A stretch of 64,000 bases of DNA from Herpetosiphon sp042688385 (lineage in GTDB: Bacteria; Chloroflexota; Chloroflexia; Chloroflexales; Herpetosiphonaceae). The stretch spans positions 806,001-870,000 of the forward strand of contig NZ_JBHUPY010000001.1 of the NCBI RefSeq assembly GCF_042688385.1, written 5' to 3'. The translations under genes and the position numbers were made by a program. Below, piece by piece: positions 32,201 through 40,981 of this stretch. How positions within the stretch are numbered: the stretch's first letter is position 1; every line of letters begins with the position of its first letter. The notes beneath the pieces are model-generated. The model saw only the letters and a program-made list of their open reading frames with translations. It was not told where the DNA came from and searched no databases.

Positions 32201-34650
32201 CTGCTGCTTGGGTAGTGCGGTTGGCTCGGAATTGGGTAGGTCAGCATCGAAACGGTGGTTTCGGTTGGCCCATAGTGGTTTTGCAGCTGCACGCTGGGCT
32301 GAAGTTGGCGAATATCTGCAAGCTGATCCCACAAACTGGCCTCGCCCGCCAAAATCAGGCGCTGCTTGGGAATCACATCGGCCAAGTTGCTGAGGCCACG
32401 CATAGCCTCGAAATGGCTTGGTACCAGTTTCATCACATCGATCCGATGCTGGCGAAAATAGGCCGCAAAGGCCTCGGGATCGGTGGCGCGTTCGTAAGCC
32501 ACAATATGCAATTCGCCGCCGCTGCACAAGGCTCCATAGACGTTGGTGGTGCCAAGATCGGCGGCAAAGGTCGAAACCAGCGCATAGCTCCAGCCATCTT
32601 CGGCTTCTATCCGTTGCAGCAAGCCTTGAATGTAATTGACATAATTGCGATGTTCGATCGCCACGCCTTTGGGCCGACCCGTCGAGCCAGAGGTAAACAG
32701 CACATACATCAAGCTGCGTGGATCGATCGCCAAATTCAGGTTGTTCGTTGGCGCTTGGGCAATTGTCGGCCAAGCCTCATCAAGGCAGAGCACCTCAAGA
32801 TCGAGCGTTGGCAATTCGGCGGCTAGTTCGGCGTGGGTAATCAGCAAACTCACCGCACCATCTACAAGCATCGCGCTGATGCGATCTTGAGGGTAAATCG
32901 GGTCGATTGGGACATAGGCCGCGCCTGCTTTGAGAATCCCCAACGCACCCACCAACAAATCCAACGAGCGATCGATAAACAAGCCAACCCGCATATCGCA
33001 GCCAATGCCACGCTGGCGCAGGCTATGCGCTAGTTGGTTGGTGCGTTGATTGAGTTCGGCGTAGCTCAGGGTTTGGCCTTCAAAATGCAGGGCTGTGCGC
33101 TCTGGCACCCGCGCCGCTTGAGCTTCAAACAAATGTACAATCGAATCAACCGCCGGATATTGGGCGCTGGTGGCGTTCCATGTTTGCAGCAATTGGTGGC
33201 GCTCGCTGCTGCTCAGCAAGGGCAAATCATCAATGCTCACATCAGGATGGCTGACCGCATATTCCAATAAGCTATGGAAATGGCTGGCCATGCGTTCGAT
33301 TGTGCTGCGCTCAAACAGGTCGGTGTTGTATTCAAATGTGGCGCGATTGGCCGCCAGATTCAGATTAAGATCGAATTTGGCGCTGCCAGTTTCGATTGCC
33401 CCGCCAAATTGCAAGCCAAAATCACCAGAATCGACAGTTTGAATGCTGGTAGTTTGATGCACAAACAGGGCTTGAAATAGCGGATTATGGCTCAAACTAC
33501 GCTCAACTTTGAGCACATCAATTAAATGTTCGAGCGGCATATCTTGGTGCTCGAAGGCCGCCAACGAGGTTTGGCGCACTTGGGCGATTAGGCTGCGAAA
33601 GCTCGGCGAACCAGCCAAATTGACCCGAATTGGCAGGGTATTGACGAAAAATCCAATTAGGTTTTCGATTTCGCGACGGGTGCGGTTGGCAATCGGCGTA
33701 CCAATAATTAGATCGCTTTGGCCGGAATAGCGATAAAGCAAAACTTGAAAGGCCGCCATAAATAGCATAAACGGCGTGGCCCGTTCTTGGCGGCTCAAAC
33801 GCTCGACCGCCTCGACCAAACTCCATGGCAAATGATATTCGATCGTCGCGCCGAGATCGCGTTTGACCGCTGGCCGTGGATGGTCGGTTGGTAAATTGAG
33901 CAATGGCAATGTGCCGCTCAATTGCTGTTGCCAAAAATTCAAATGGTGATTGTAGACTTCTTCAAGCACATAGCGCTTGTGCCAAACCGCAAAATCGGCA
34001 TATTGAATTGGCAGCGCTGGTAGCTCAAGCTGTTCGCCACGAAGCCCCGCTTCATACAGCTGGCCAAGTTCGCGTAACAAGACCCCAATTGACCAACCAT
34101 CGCAGGCAATATGGTGAATCGTCAATACCAATTCAGCGTGATCATCAGCCGTTTGCAATAACAATCCGCGCAGCATTAAATCTTTAGTTAGATCAAACGG
34201 CTGTTGACTATGGCGCTCGATCAGTTGTTGGCGTTGGCTTGCTTGCTGCTCGCTGCTCAAATTTCGTAAATCAACAAGCTCCAAATTGAGGCTACGGAAT
34301 GGCTGAATAACTTGTACTGGCTCATCATTATGCACTTCGATGGTGCTGCGCAGCACTTCATGGCGCTGAATAATTTTATCAAGACATGTCTGCAATACAG
34401 AAAGATTGATTTCGCCCACAATGCTGAATGTGGCGGGAATGTGATAAGCGGCACTTGCTGGCTGCCACTGGCTTAAAAACCACAAACGTTGTTGGGCAAA
34501 CGACAGTTCAAAGGCTGGGCGTTCGCCGACGCGAGCCAGCGCGGGAATGCTGGGCACTGGTTTAGCTGCTTGGCGTTGGCGCAGACGTTGGGCCAACAAG
34601 GCGCGGCGTTCTGGCGAAAGATCTTCGAGTTGGCGTGCGACTTCGGTCAT
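29203..34650 (-). CDS. NRPS module fused to exporter: C-A-PCP-TE-MFS
   Basis: 1815 residues. A linker with LSPERRALLAQRL (11-23) is followed by a condensation domain (about 45-475, HHIACDG at 179-185), adenylation domain (about 505-1000, LFTSGSTGRPKG at 651), carrier domain with Ser1048 (LGGES), and a type II-like thioesterase (about 1103-1345). The TE nucleophile elbow reads GHCVG, so Cys1176 replaces Ser; Asp1294 and His1324 complete a triad. A Pro/Lys-rich linker leads to an MFS transporter (about 1366-1790, GAIADRWDRR motif A). The adenylation code read by eye is D-L-T-K-I-A-H-V-S, nearest to Asp/Asn-type codes but with A and S where Gly is usual. It should condense a second residue, release the product and export it. 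The ATG overlaps the glycosyltransferase stop. Confidence 0.9.
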   Translation of the reverse strand: MTEVARQLEDLSPERRALLAQRLRQRQAAKPVPSIPALARVGERPAFELSFAQQRLWFLSQWQPASAAYHIPATFSIVGEINLSVLQTCLDKIIQRHEVLRSTIEVHNDEPVQVIQPFRSLNLELVDLRNLSSEQQASQRQQLIERHSQQPFDLTKDLMLRGLLLQTADDHAELVLTIHHIACDGWSIGVLLRELGQLYEAGLRGEQLELPALPIQYADFAVWHKRYVLEEVYNHHLNFWQQQLSGTLPLLNLPTDHPRPAVKRDLGATIEYHLPWSLVEAVERLSRQERATPFMLFMAAFQVLLYRYSGQSDLIIGTPIANRTRREIENLIGFFVNTLPIRVNLAGSPSFRSLIAQVRQTSLAAFEHQDMPLEHLIDVLKVERSLSHNPLFQALFVHQTTSIQTVDSGDFGLQFGGAIETGSAKFDLNLNLAANRATFEYNTDLFERSTIERMASHFHSLLEYAVSHPDVSIDDLPLLSSSERHQLLQTWNATSAQYPAVDSIVHLFEAQAARVPERTALHFEGQTLSYAELNQRTNQLAHSLRQRGIGCDMRVGLFIDRSLDLLVGALGILKAGAAYVPIDPIYPQDRISAMLVDGAVSLLITHAELAAELPTLDLEVLCLDEAWPTIAQAPTNNLNLAIDPRSLMYVLFTSGSTGRPKGVAIEHRNYVNYIQGLLQRIEAEDGWSYALVSTFAADLGTTNVYGALCSGGELHIVAYERATDPEAFAAYFRQHRIDVMKLVPSHFEAMRGLSNLADVIPKQRLILAGEASLWDQLADIRQLQPSVQLQNHYGPTETTVSMLTYPIPSQPHYPSSSVPLGRPLGNVQIYVLDRHMQPTPQGVPGELYVGGGGVGRGYIGRPDLTAERFVPDPFSAEAGARLYRSGDLVRYQPDGAIEFLGRIDLQVKIRGYRVELSEIETALQTQTHVANSVVILREDTPGDKRLVAYVVPEAGQSLNIGSIREALRNSLPDYMVPTAFVELDALPLNPNGKIERRALPAPSNERNLDSYVAPQSPLEQELAGIWADVLGLDQVGIDDNFFDLGGESFKAIRVVRKIGSHVSVMSLFKYPTVRELAAHLSGASSAASGMLYELTKAQAKQHTTIVAIPYGGGSAITYQPLAQAMPKGFRLLAAELPGHDFSRPDEPLQSLEAVASQLANEIQSTTQGPIVLYGHCVGSAMTVEIGRLLEQAGRDVQGIVLGGNFPAARVPGRFFELLNKLMPADRWMSDRTYRDFLRALGGFTEIVDPEEQSFVMRSLRHDAREVERYFTQAFAQKQPQQLKAPIACIIGEMDRATEYYQERYREWEYFSNNVTLHVIPHAGHYFLKHQASELGQIIEQQAEQWQQPAPIQATPAKSKPSKASMPSLRIFFMVALGQLVSMLGSSLSSFALGIWIYQRTGTVSDFAFTAIASMLPSLLVSPLAGAIADRWDRRWIMIIADTIAGLSTIVVAMLLWANKLEVWHIYLTAAVSSIAGTFQRPAYAAAMTQLVPKQYLGHANGVIQLGSATGGLIAPFIAGGMVAFFGLGGVFLLDFISFTLGIGVLFLVRFPNTLYHKREEPLLREIVRGWEYIIKRPSLVAMVLFFALGNIWFGIASISMSPLVLSFGGPAELGIVSAACALGGFLGGLFMSLWGGLQRRAEGMIGFVILEGFFIALAGLRPSTWLVALAMFGMWFTISLVNAHWQVLIQTKVGLELQGRVQATNQMLAMLSIPLGYWLAGPLADRLFGPLLEPNGALSDSLGWLFGVGPDRGIGLLMVVVGLGASIWAVIGFNYRPLRYMEDALPDAIPDAEIASDRDTIQAQADGIIAATIKG

Positions 34651-35960
34651 ACTTGCTCACCTCGGCGTTGTTTCAGGCGTTGGGCGAGCAGCGCTCGTTG
34701 TTCAGCAGGCATGGCTGCCAACTGCGCTGCCCGTTGCACATTGCGGTCGGGAGTTAAGCTTGGCACAACGCTAGTTTGGCGTGGTTGCAAATTGAGAAAA
34801 TACTGTTCAAACTTTTCGATGCCAATGTTGTTGAGAAAATTGAGTGCTGCTGTTTGCGAGCGCTGAGCCAAATCGTTGTAATGCTCGCGATCATTCAACA
34901 AACGACGCAAGGTCGCTTCCCACGGTGAAACATCTTGCGCTGGCACAACCGGAATTGCCGTATAAACTTTGGCTGAAATGCTGCTATATTCACGAATTTG
35001 GTTGACTGGCAGCAGATATTCAACGCCTAACTTGGCTTCAGGCAAGCCGCCAACATCGCTGGCTAGCACCGGAATGCCGCGCAACATCGCATCGACCACG
35101 ACTTGACCAAACGATTCGCCCCACAGCGATGGCACCAACAGCACTTTTACATGCTTGAGCACCTCGTTCATATCTGGCGAGGGCTGAATAAATTGCACAT
35201 TGGGCAGCGCTTCGAGAATCGCGCGATCTTTGCCAGTGGTTGACCACGTGGGTACGGCAGCAAACTGCACGTCGGGCATGCGCTGGGCTAATTCAATAAA
35301 AATTGGGCTGCCCTTGAGCATCGACGGATTGATCATCGTGACCGCGCCTTGATCGAAGTTGGCAAGGAACGGGAACGGGCCTGCGCCATATGAGGGAAAG
35401 CGCAGCACGGTCGAATCGAGGTTGCCCCATTCTTTGGCATAGCGATGCAAATATTCGCTGACACACATGATGTCGGCCATTTGTTGTAAAGTACGGGTTT
35501 TGGTTGGGTCGTCAACGAAGCATTCGGGGCCGAACGGCAAGGTTGCTTGGCTATGCGAGAGAAACACTGCGCGGCCTGGATTGGCTTCGTGGGCGACTTC
35601 GACCCACAAAAACGAGCGATCCTCGGTGACAATCGTCCAATCGATCTTAAATTCCTTGCTGACGCGGTGAATTAGCTTGGTGAAGAAGCTCAGCGAGCCG
35701 CCCGAAGCATAAACATCAACCCCATTCATCCGATAATGCACCATGTCGGGATCACTGGCATCGACCACCTGAATTTGGCGTTGTTCAAGTTGCTTCAATA
35801 ATTTTTCTTTGCCGTTTTTTTCGCGATTTTCTTCCAGCGGATAGAGCACAATACACTTATGGCCGCGCTCCACGAGGCCTTCCATCAAAAAACGGTTGGC
35901 TTTGTGCGCCCCGCCGGAGACGAACAAATAATCAAGTGGCTGAATCAGCAAAAAATTCAT
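34647..35960 (-). CDS. GT4-type glycosyltransferase with NRPS-like C-terminal linker
   Basis: 437 residues. Two-lobed GT-B enzyme: the N-terminal lobe starts NFLLIQPLDYLFVSGGAHKA; the C-terminal lobe has VLLVPSLWGESFGQVVVDAM and GIPVLASDVGGLPE, the nucleotide-sugar site of family GT4. The last 25 residues (AAMPAEQRALLAQRLKQRR) repeat the linker at the start of the following NRPS protein. It starts and ends with 4-nt overlaps, between the two NRPS genes. It probably attaches a sugar to the peptide; a tyrosine hydroxyl is a plausible acceptor, which is inference. Confidence 0.85.
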   Translation of the reverse strand: MNFLLIQPLDYLFVSGGAHKANRFLMEGLVERGHKCIVLYPLEENREKNGKEKLLKQLEQRQIQVVDASDPDMVHYRMNGVDVYASGGSLSFFTKLIHRVSKEFKIDWTIVTEDRSFLWVEVAHEANPGRAVFLSHSQATLPFGPECFVDDPTKTRTLQQMADIMCVSEYLHRYAKEWGNLDSTVLRFPSYGAGPFPFLANFDQGAVTMINPSMLKGSPIFIELAQRMPDVQFAAVPTWSTTGKDRAILEALPNVQFIQPSPDMNEVLKHVKVLLVPSLWGESFGQVVVDAMLRGIPVLASDVGGLPEAKLGVEYLLPVNQIREYSSISAKVYTAIPVVPAQDVSPWEATLRRLLNDREHYNDLAQRSQTAALNFLNNIGIEKFEQYFLNLQPRQTSVVPSLTPDRNVQRAAQLAAMPAEQRALLAQRLKQRRGEQV

Positions 35961-37846
35961 GCGGTGATCGCTCCTTCATCTGCCAACAGGGCTTGAATTT
36001 CCTCATCGGACAGGCCATCGAGTTCGTTGAGCAAGGCTGCTAGTTCTGCATCATCGGCATTGGCAATTTGATATTGCTCGATCAATTGAGCAGTAGCGGC
36101 GATGGTTGGCTCGACTCCCAGCAACACCGAAAGCGGAATTTCGACCGCAAAGGTGCTGCGAATTGCAGAAACAATTTGGGTTGCCAGCAGCGAATGACCG
36201 CCAGCATCAAAGAAATCATCAAGCACGCCAATGTTGGGCGTATCCAAAATATTCTCCCAAATTGTGGCAATCTGCTGCTCCAGCGGCGTGCGTGGGGCAA
36301 CATAATGTTCGCTGACGGTCAGCAAGGCAAAATCTGGCTCTGGCAAGGCCGCAACATCGAGCTTGCCATTGGGCGTGCGCGGCAATTCCTTCACCACGGT
36401 GTACGAGAGCGGTACCATATACTTGGGCAGCATGCTCTCCAAGTAGCGATACATATCGCGATAGTAGGGCATTACTTCGCCGTGCAACACCAAATAGGCG
36501 ACCAAGCGCTCGGTCTGGTTGTGGTCGTGATGCAATGTCACCACAGCGTGGCGCACGTTGGGATATTCCAGCAACAACATTTCAATTTCCGCAGGATCGA
36601 TGCGATAGCCACGATGCTTAATTTGATGATCGATCCGTCCGCGAAACTCAAGGCTGCCATCGCTCAAGCGCCGCACCAAATCGCCAGTGCGATAGACGCG
36701 ACTGCCAGCTTGCGTGCTCCATGGATTGGGCAAAAAGCGTTCGGCAGTTTGATCGCCAAGGCCAAGATAGCCGTGCGCGAGGCCAACACTGCTGACCAAG
36801 AGTTCGCCAACTGCTTCGCCTTCAAGCAAATTCAAATCCTGATCGACGATATAGATTTGGCTATTGTTGATTGCGTTGCCGATGCTGACTGCCATCCCAT
36901 AGCGTAAAGGCTGGCTCATCGTGGCACAAACCGTTACTTCGGTTGGGCCATAGGCGTTGATAAAGCGCCGATTTGTGCCCCAGCGCGCCACAATTTCCGC
37001 TGTGCAAGCCTCGCCTGCCGATACGATTGTTTGCAAATTGGGCAAATCGCGGGGATCGAGCAAGGCTAAGACTGAGGGTGGCAGCGTTACGACCGTAATT
37101 TGATGATCACGCAGCGTCGTCAATAAATCGGGACCTGGTAAAAGATCGTTCGTTGGGGCTACAAACAAAGTCGCGGCCTGAAAAAAAGCCGTGATCATTT
37201 CAGAAATCGAGGCATCGAAGCTAGGCGAGGCAAATTGTAAAACCCGTGATTGGCTGGTGATGCCAAAGCGTTCACTTTGGGCAACTGCCAAATTGGCCAC
37301 GCCCCGATGCGGCACCAGCACGCCTTTGGGTTTGCCAGTCGAGCCAGAGGTATAAATGATGTAGGCCAAATCGTCGACGCTAAGCTGATGCATAGGAGCG
37401 CTCGTTGGTTGCTGGGCCAGCTCAGCAGTTAATTGATCAAAAATGTGCAATTGGCGATCGGGCAATTGGCTAGCGGTAAGCTGGCTGGCCAAAACCACGT
37501 TTGCGCCGCTATTGGCCAACATATATTTGAGTCGTTCTTGGGGATAGCTTGGGTCGAGCGGCAAGTAGGCTGCACTCGCCTTCCAAATCGCAACTGCGGC
37601 GATGATGGCCTCGGTTGAACGCTCAAAACAAGCGCCAACCACAGCACCACGGCGCACTCCTTGGCTGTGTAAATAATGCGCAAGCTGGTTGCTGCGTTGC
37701 TCAAGCTCGGCGTAACTCAGCTTAAAATTGCTGGTCGCAATGGCAATAGCCTGTGGCGAATGCTGGGCGTGCGTGCTGATAACATCGGGCACAAAAAGCT
37801 GGCCCATGCGGTCGGCGGTGATCGGCGCTAATGTCACTATTGACAT
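35957..37846 (-). CDS. NRPS initiation module A-PCP, tyrosine-type code
   Basis: 629 residues. Adenylation domain with YTSGSTGKPKG (about 166), FDASISEM (Asp211), NAYGPTEVTVC and the catalytic Lys in RTPNGKLD; carrier domain with Ser552 (DAGGHSLL). The specificity residues read by eye, D-A-S-T-V-A-A-V-C, match a published tyrosine code (DASTVAAVCK, from memory). The C-terminus (DGLSDEEIQALLADE) resembles short acidic docking tails. There is no condensation or TE domain, so it loads the first residue. The start is ATG 37846 with GAAGGAG; the frame is open to 37888. First gene of the NRPS operon. Confidence 0.92.
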   Translation of the reverse strand: MSIVTLAPITADRMGQLFVPDVISTHAQHSPQAIAIATSNFKLSYAELEQRSNQLAHYLHSQGVRRGAVVGACFERSTEAIIAAVAIWKASAAYLPLDPSYPQERLKYMLANSGANVVLASQLTASQLPDRQLHIFDQLTAELAQQPTSAPMHQLSVDDLAYIIYTSGSTGKPKGVLVPHRGVANLAVAQSERFGITSQSRVLQFASPSFDASISEMITAFFQAATLFVAPTNDLLPGPDLLTTLRDHQITVVTLPPSVLALLDPRDLPNLQTIVSAGEACTAEIVARWGTNRRFINAYGPTEVTVCATMSQPLRYGMAVSIGNAINNSQIYIVDQDLNLLEGEAVGELLVSSVGLAHGYLGLGDQTAERFLPNPWSTQAGSRVYRTGDLVRRLSDGSLEFRGRIDHQIKHRGYRIDPAEIEMLLLEYPNVRHAVVTLHHDHNQTERLVAYLVLHGEVMPYYRDMYRYLESMLPKYMVPLSYTVVKELPRTPNGKLDVAALPEPDFALLTVSEHYVAPRTPLEQQIATIWENILDTPNIGVLDDFFDAGGHSLLATQIVSAIRSTFAVEIPLSVLLGVEPTIAATAQLIEQYQIANADDAELAALLNELDGLSDEEIQALLADEGAITA

Positions 37847-38002
37847 AACACGGCTCCTTCGCATCGTTTCAGATTGTAGTTTTAGCATTGTTGCGATGCC
37901 TATGGGCGCAGCGATAGCCTCAGCGCAACCGCTAAAGGCCCCAGGCAGGGCATGGGAAATCTGGTTGGGGATTGATTAAATGACACGACTCTTCAAGGCC
38001 AT

Positions 38003-38032
38003 ACTATACGCCAAAGCCTTGGCCTTTGTCAA
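38003..38032 (-). promoter_or_regulatory. Promoter of the NRPS operon
   Basis: On the minus strand: TTGACA (38032-38027), 18-base spacer, TATAGT (38008-38003). The spacer contains a near-palindrome GCCAAGGCTTTGGC that could be an operator. The transcript leader would be about 150 bases. Confidence 0.72.
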
Positions 38033-38089
38033 TTTGTTGGATGAACAAACAATTGAATAGGTATAAAATGTTCTACGATTATCTGTAGC

Positions 38090-40978
38090 TTAATCGGCTA
38101 AACACGCGGCCAAAAATACGATTGGATGTTGAGCAATTACGCCTGTGCCAGCCTCAATTTGATGTCGACACGACATGCCTGCTGCCAAAATTGGCTGTTG
38201 ACTGCTGCGAACCGCTGGAAACAGGCGTTGCTCGCCGCATGCCATGGAAACCTCGTAATGCTCGCGCTCATAGCCAAACGAGCCAGCCATGCCACAACAG
38301 CCGCTTTCAATTTCTTGCACCGCGAGGTTGGGCACGAGCCGCAACATCGCCAGCAGTGGGCTGATACTGATCAAGGCTTTTTGATAGCAATGGCCATGCA
38401 CGAGCACTTGATCAGCAGGTAATTGCTGATTCCAACGCCATGTAACGCCTTCAGCAGCCAATTTAACCAAAAACTCTTCAATAAAATAGCTTTGAGCTGC
38501 CACCATTTTGGCGGCGTTGGTTGGCACTAAAGCTGGGTATTCATCGCGAAAGCTGGCGATACAGCTTGGCTCCAAGCCAATAATCGGCACGCCCAACTCA
38601 GCAAATGGTGCAAGCAGTTTGATGTTGTGTTCAGCATTGGCCCGCGCTTCGGCCAACATACCCTTTGAGATCAACGGCCTGCCACAACAGCACCGTTCGT
38701 TGATTACATACACGTTGTAGCCCGCTGCGCTGAGCAATTTCACCGCTGCTTGGCCAATCTGTGGCTCGTTGTAGAGCGTAAAGGTATCATCCCAAAGAAT
38801 TAATGGGCCACGCGGCGCAGTTTGGAGCTGCTGGTGCTGCTTGAACCAAGCCCGAAACGAGCGCCGCGCCAAGGCTGGCAATTGACGGCGTTGATCGATG
38901 CCCAAACTACGGTCGAGCAGCCAGCGCGTGATTGGCCGGGCGAGCAACCAATTATTTAAATGCGGAACCAGCATGCCAAGCTGATTGATTTTGGCGATCT
39001 GGCCAAACAAACGGCTACGCAATGGCACGCCATGAGTTGCCTGATACTGCGCCAGCCATTCCGATTTGAGCCGCGCCATATCCACAATCGACGGGCATTC
39101 ACGTTTACATGCCTTGCATTCAAGGCACAAATCCATGGCTTCGTGCAATTCAGGGCTACTCAAACCCGCAGATCCAAGCTGGCCCGTCATTGCTGCCCGC
39201 AAGGCATTGGCACGGCCACGCGTTGAATGAGCCTCATCGCGAGTTGCCATATACGATGGGCACATCACGCCAGCATCAGCTTTGCGGCAAACACCTTGGC
39301 CATTGCACATCTCGACCAAGCCCGCAAAACCGCCATCGGGCGTGAAATCGAAAAAGGTCACGCTAGGCGCATGCGGCGTTTGGTAGCTTGGGTTGATGCG
39401 CAGAATTTCAGGCTGCCACGGCTGAGGTGCGGCCAAAATCTTGCCTGGGTTGAAGATTGAATTTGGGTCGAATAGCTGCTTTATTTCGCCAAAGGCTTGG
39501 TGCAATTCCGCGCCATATAATTGTTGATTAAAGGCTGAGCGCGCCAAACCCTCGCCATGTTCGCCTGTGGTTGTGCCGCCAAGACTAATTGCCAAGCTGG
39601 CGACTGCCTGCGAAATATGCGCCATTTGCGCTAAACCAGTTTCAGTTTTCAAATTAATTAATGGATTGATGTGCAAGCAGCCAACCGAGGCATGAGCATA
39701 AAAACTGGCTTCAGTGCCAACCTCGCGACAAATTGCCTCAACCCCGCGCGCATAGTCGGCCAAGCGATCAACTGGCACGGTCGCATCATCGACAAACGCC
39801 AGCGGTTTGGCATCGCCACGTTGGCTCATCAACAAGCCTAAGCCTGCTTTGCGCACGGCCCAAACATTGGCAATTGCGGTGGGCGTTGTTTCGCGTACGA
39901 CGCGGCCAGTTTCGCCAAGCGTGCGCAAATGGGCTTCTAAGGCGGCATCGTTGGCGGCTAATTCGTTGGCATCTGCTCCCGCCCATTCAACAATTACCAC
40001 CACGCGCGGCTCGCCGACCACAAAACTGAGGCGGATACCATACTCAGGGTTTTGGCGGGTCAAATTAATAAAATAGCGATCAAATAATTCGACGGCGCTT
40101 GGCTGAAAGCGCAACATTTCGGGTACTAAGGCCAATGCCCGTTGCAAATCATCAAAATGCCAGAGTGCTAGCCGCGTAACTTTTGGCCGTTCGACGAGGC
40201 TAAGTTGCGCGCCAACGGTCAATCCCAGTGTGCCTTCGCTGCCAACCAAAATTGGTACGGCACTAAACGGTTGTTGCTGCTGCTGGCGTTGCAGCATGCG
40301 TTGCAGATTGTAGCCAGCGACGTTGCGCCAAACTTGGGGATAATCACGCTCAATGGCGTGAGCATAACGCGCAACAATCTGGCCAAGTTGAGCTTGAATT
40401 TGCTGCTGGCGTGGATTGTTCGCTGCGTTGGTTGACCACGTTGCAACCGAGCTATCATCCAAAATGCTTTCGATCGCGAGCGTATGATCAACGGTCATGC
40501 CATAGACAATCGAGTGCGAGCCAGTCGAATTATTGCCGAGCATCCCGCCAATCGTGGCCGATGCACTCGACGATGGATCGGGGCCGAACATCAGGCCATG
40601 TGGTTTGAGAAAATTATTCAAGCGATCGAGCGTGCAGCCTGCTTCAACCCAAATCTGGCGCTGCTCTGGATCAAACTCGCCAATTTGGCCAAACGAATGC
40701 GAAAGATCAACAATAATGCCCGCACCGATGGCTTGGCCAGAGAGACTTGTGCCACCTCCACGCGGCACGATTGGCACGCGAAAGCGCTGGGCAATCTCGA
40801 CGATGGCCTGCAAATCGGCGCGATCGCGCGGAATAACCACCGCTTTGGGCATGACAGCGTAGGATGAGGCATCGGTGCTATAGAGCGCACACGTCAAGCG
40901 GTCGGCGTGAACTTTGCCACGAACCGACCGCTGCAGTGCAGCTAAAACCTCAGCTTGAAGTTCTGCTGCTGGATTCAT
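38090..40978 (-). CDS. FAD-linked oxidase / Fe-S oxidoreductase (GlcD-GlcF-like fusion)
   Basis: 962 residues. The N-terminal part is an FAD-binding PCMH domain (VPRGGGTSLSGQA, PDPSSSASATIGGM) with the FAD-oxidase C-terminal half ending in GGTTTGEHGEGLAR. The C-terminal part has a 4Fe-4S site (CLECKACKRECP) and two CCG-type motifs (ERCCCGRPLISKGM, ESGCCGMAGSFG), as in D-lactate or glycolate dehydrogenases. It probably oxidises a 2-hydroxy acid and passes electrons to the respiratory chain; the substrate is not determinable. It starts 3 bases after the stop of the hydrolase gene. Confidence 0.88.
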   Translation of the reverse strand: MNPAAELQAEVLAALQRSVRGKVHADRLTCALYSTDASSYAVMPKAVVIPRDRADLQAIVEIAQRFRVPIVPRGGGTSLSGQAIGAGIIVDLSHSFGQIGEFDPEQRQIWVEAGCTLDRLNNFLKPHGLMFGPDPSSSASATIGGMLGNNSTGSHSIVYGMTVDHTLAIESILDDSSVATWSTNAANNPRQQQIQAQLGQIVARYAHAIERDYPQVWRNVAGYNLQRMLQRQQQQQPFSAVPILVGSEGTLGLTVGAQLSLVERPKVTRLALWHFDDLQRALALVPEMLRFQPSAVELFDRYFINLTRQNPEYGIRLSFVVGEPRVVVIVEWAGADANELAANDAALEAHLRTLGETGRVVRETTPTAIANVWAVRKAGLGLLMSQRGDAKPLAFVDDATVPVDRLADYARGVEAICREVGTEASFYAHASVGCLHINPLINLKTETGLAQMAHISQAVASLAISLGGTTTGEHGEGLARSAFNQQLYGAELHQAFGEIKQLFDPNSIFNPGKILAAPQPWQPEILRINPSYQTPHAPSVTFFDFTPDGGFAGLVEMCNGQGVCRKADAGVMCPSYMATRDEAHSTRGRANALRAAMTGQLGSAGLSSPELHEAMDLCLECKACKRECPSIVDMARLKSEWLAQYQATHGVPLRSRLFGQIAKINQLGMLVPHLNNWLLARPITRWLLDRSLGIDQRRQLPALARRSFRAWFKQHQQLQTAPRGPLILWDDTFTLYNEPQIGQAAVKLLSAAGYNVYVINERCCCGRPLISKGMLAEARANAEHNIKLLAPFAELGVPIIGLEPSCIASFRDEYPALVPTNAAKMVAAQSYFIEEFLVKLAAEGVTWRWNQQLPADQVLVHGHCYQKALISISPLLAMLRLVPNLAVQEIESGCCGMAGSFGYEREHYEVSMACGEQRLFPAVRSSQQPILAAGMSCRHQIEAGTGVIAQHPIVFLAACLAD

Positions 40979-40981
40979 CGA

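Noticed and set aside
36068..36907. 279-codon open frame on the plus strand
   Set aside because: Antisense shadow of the NRPS initiation module.
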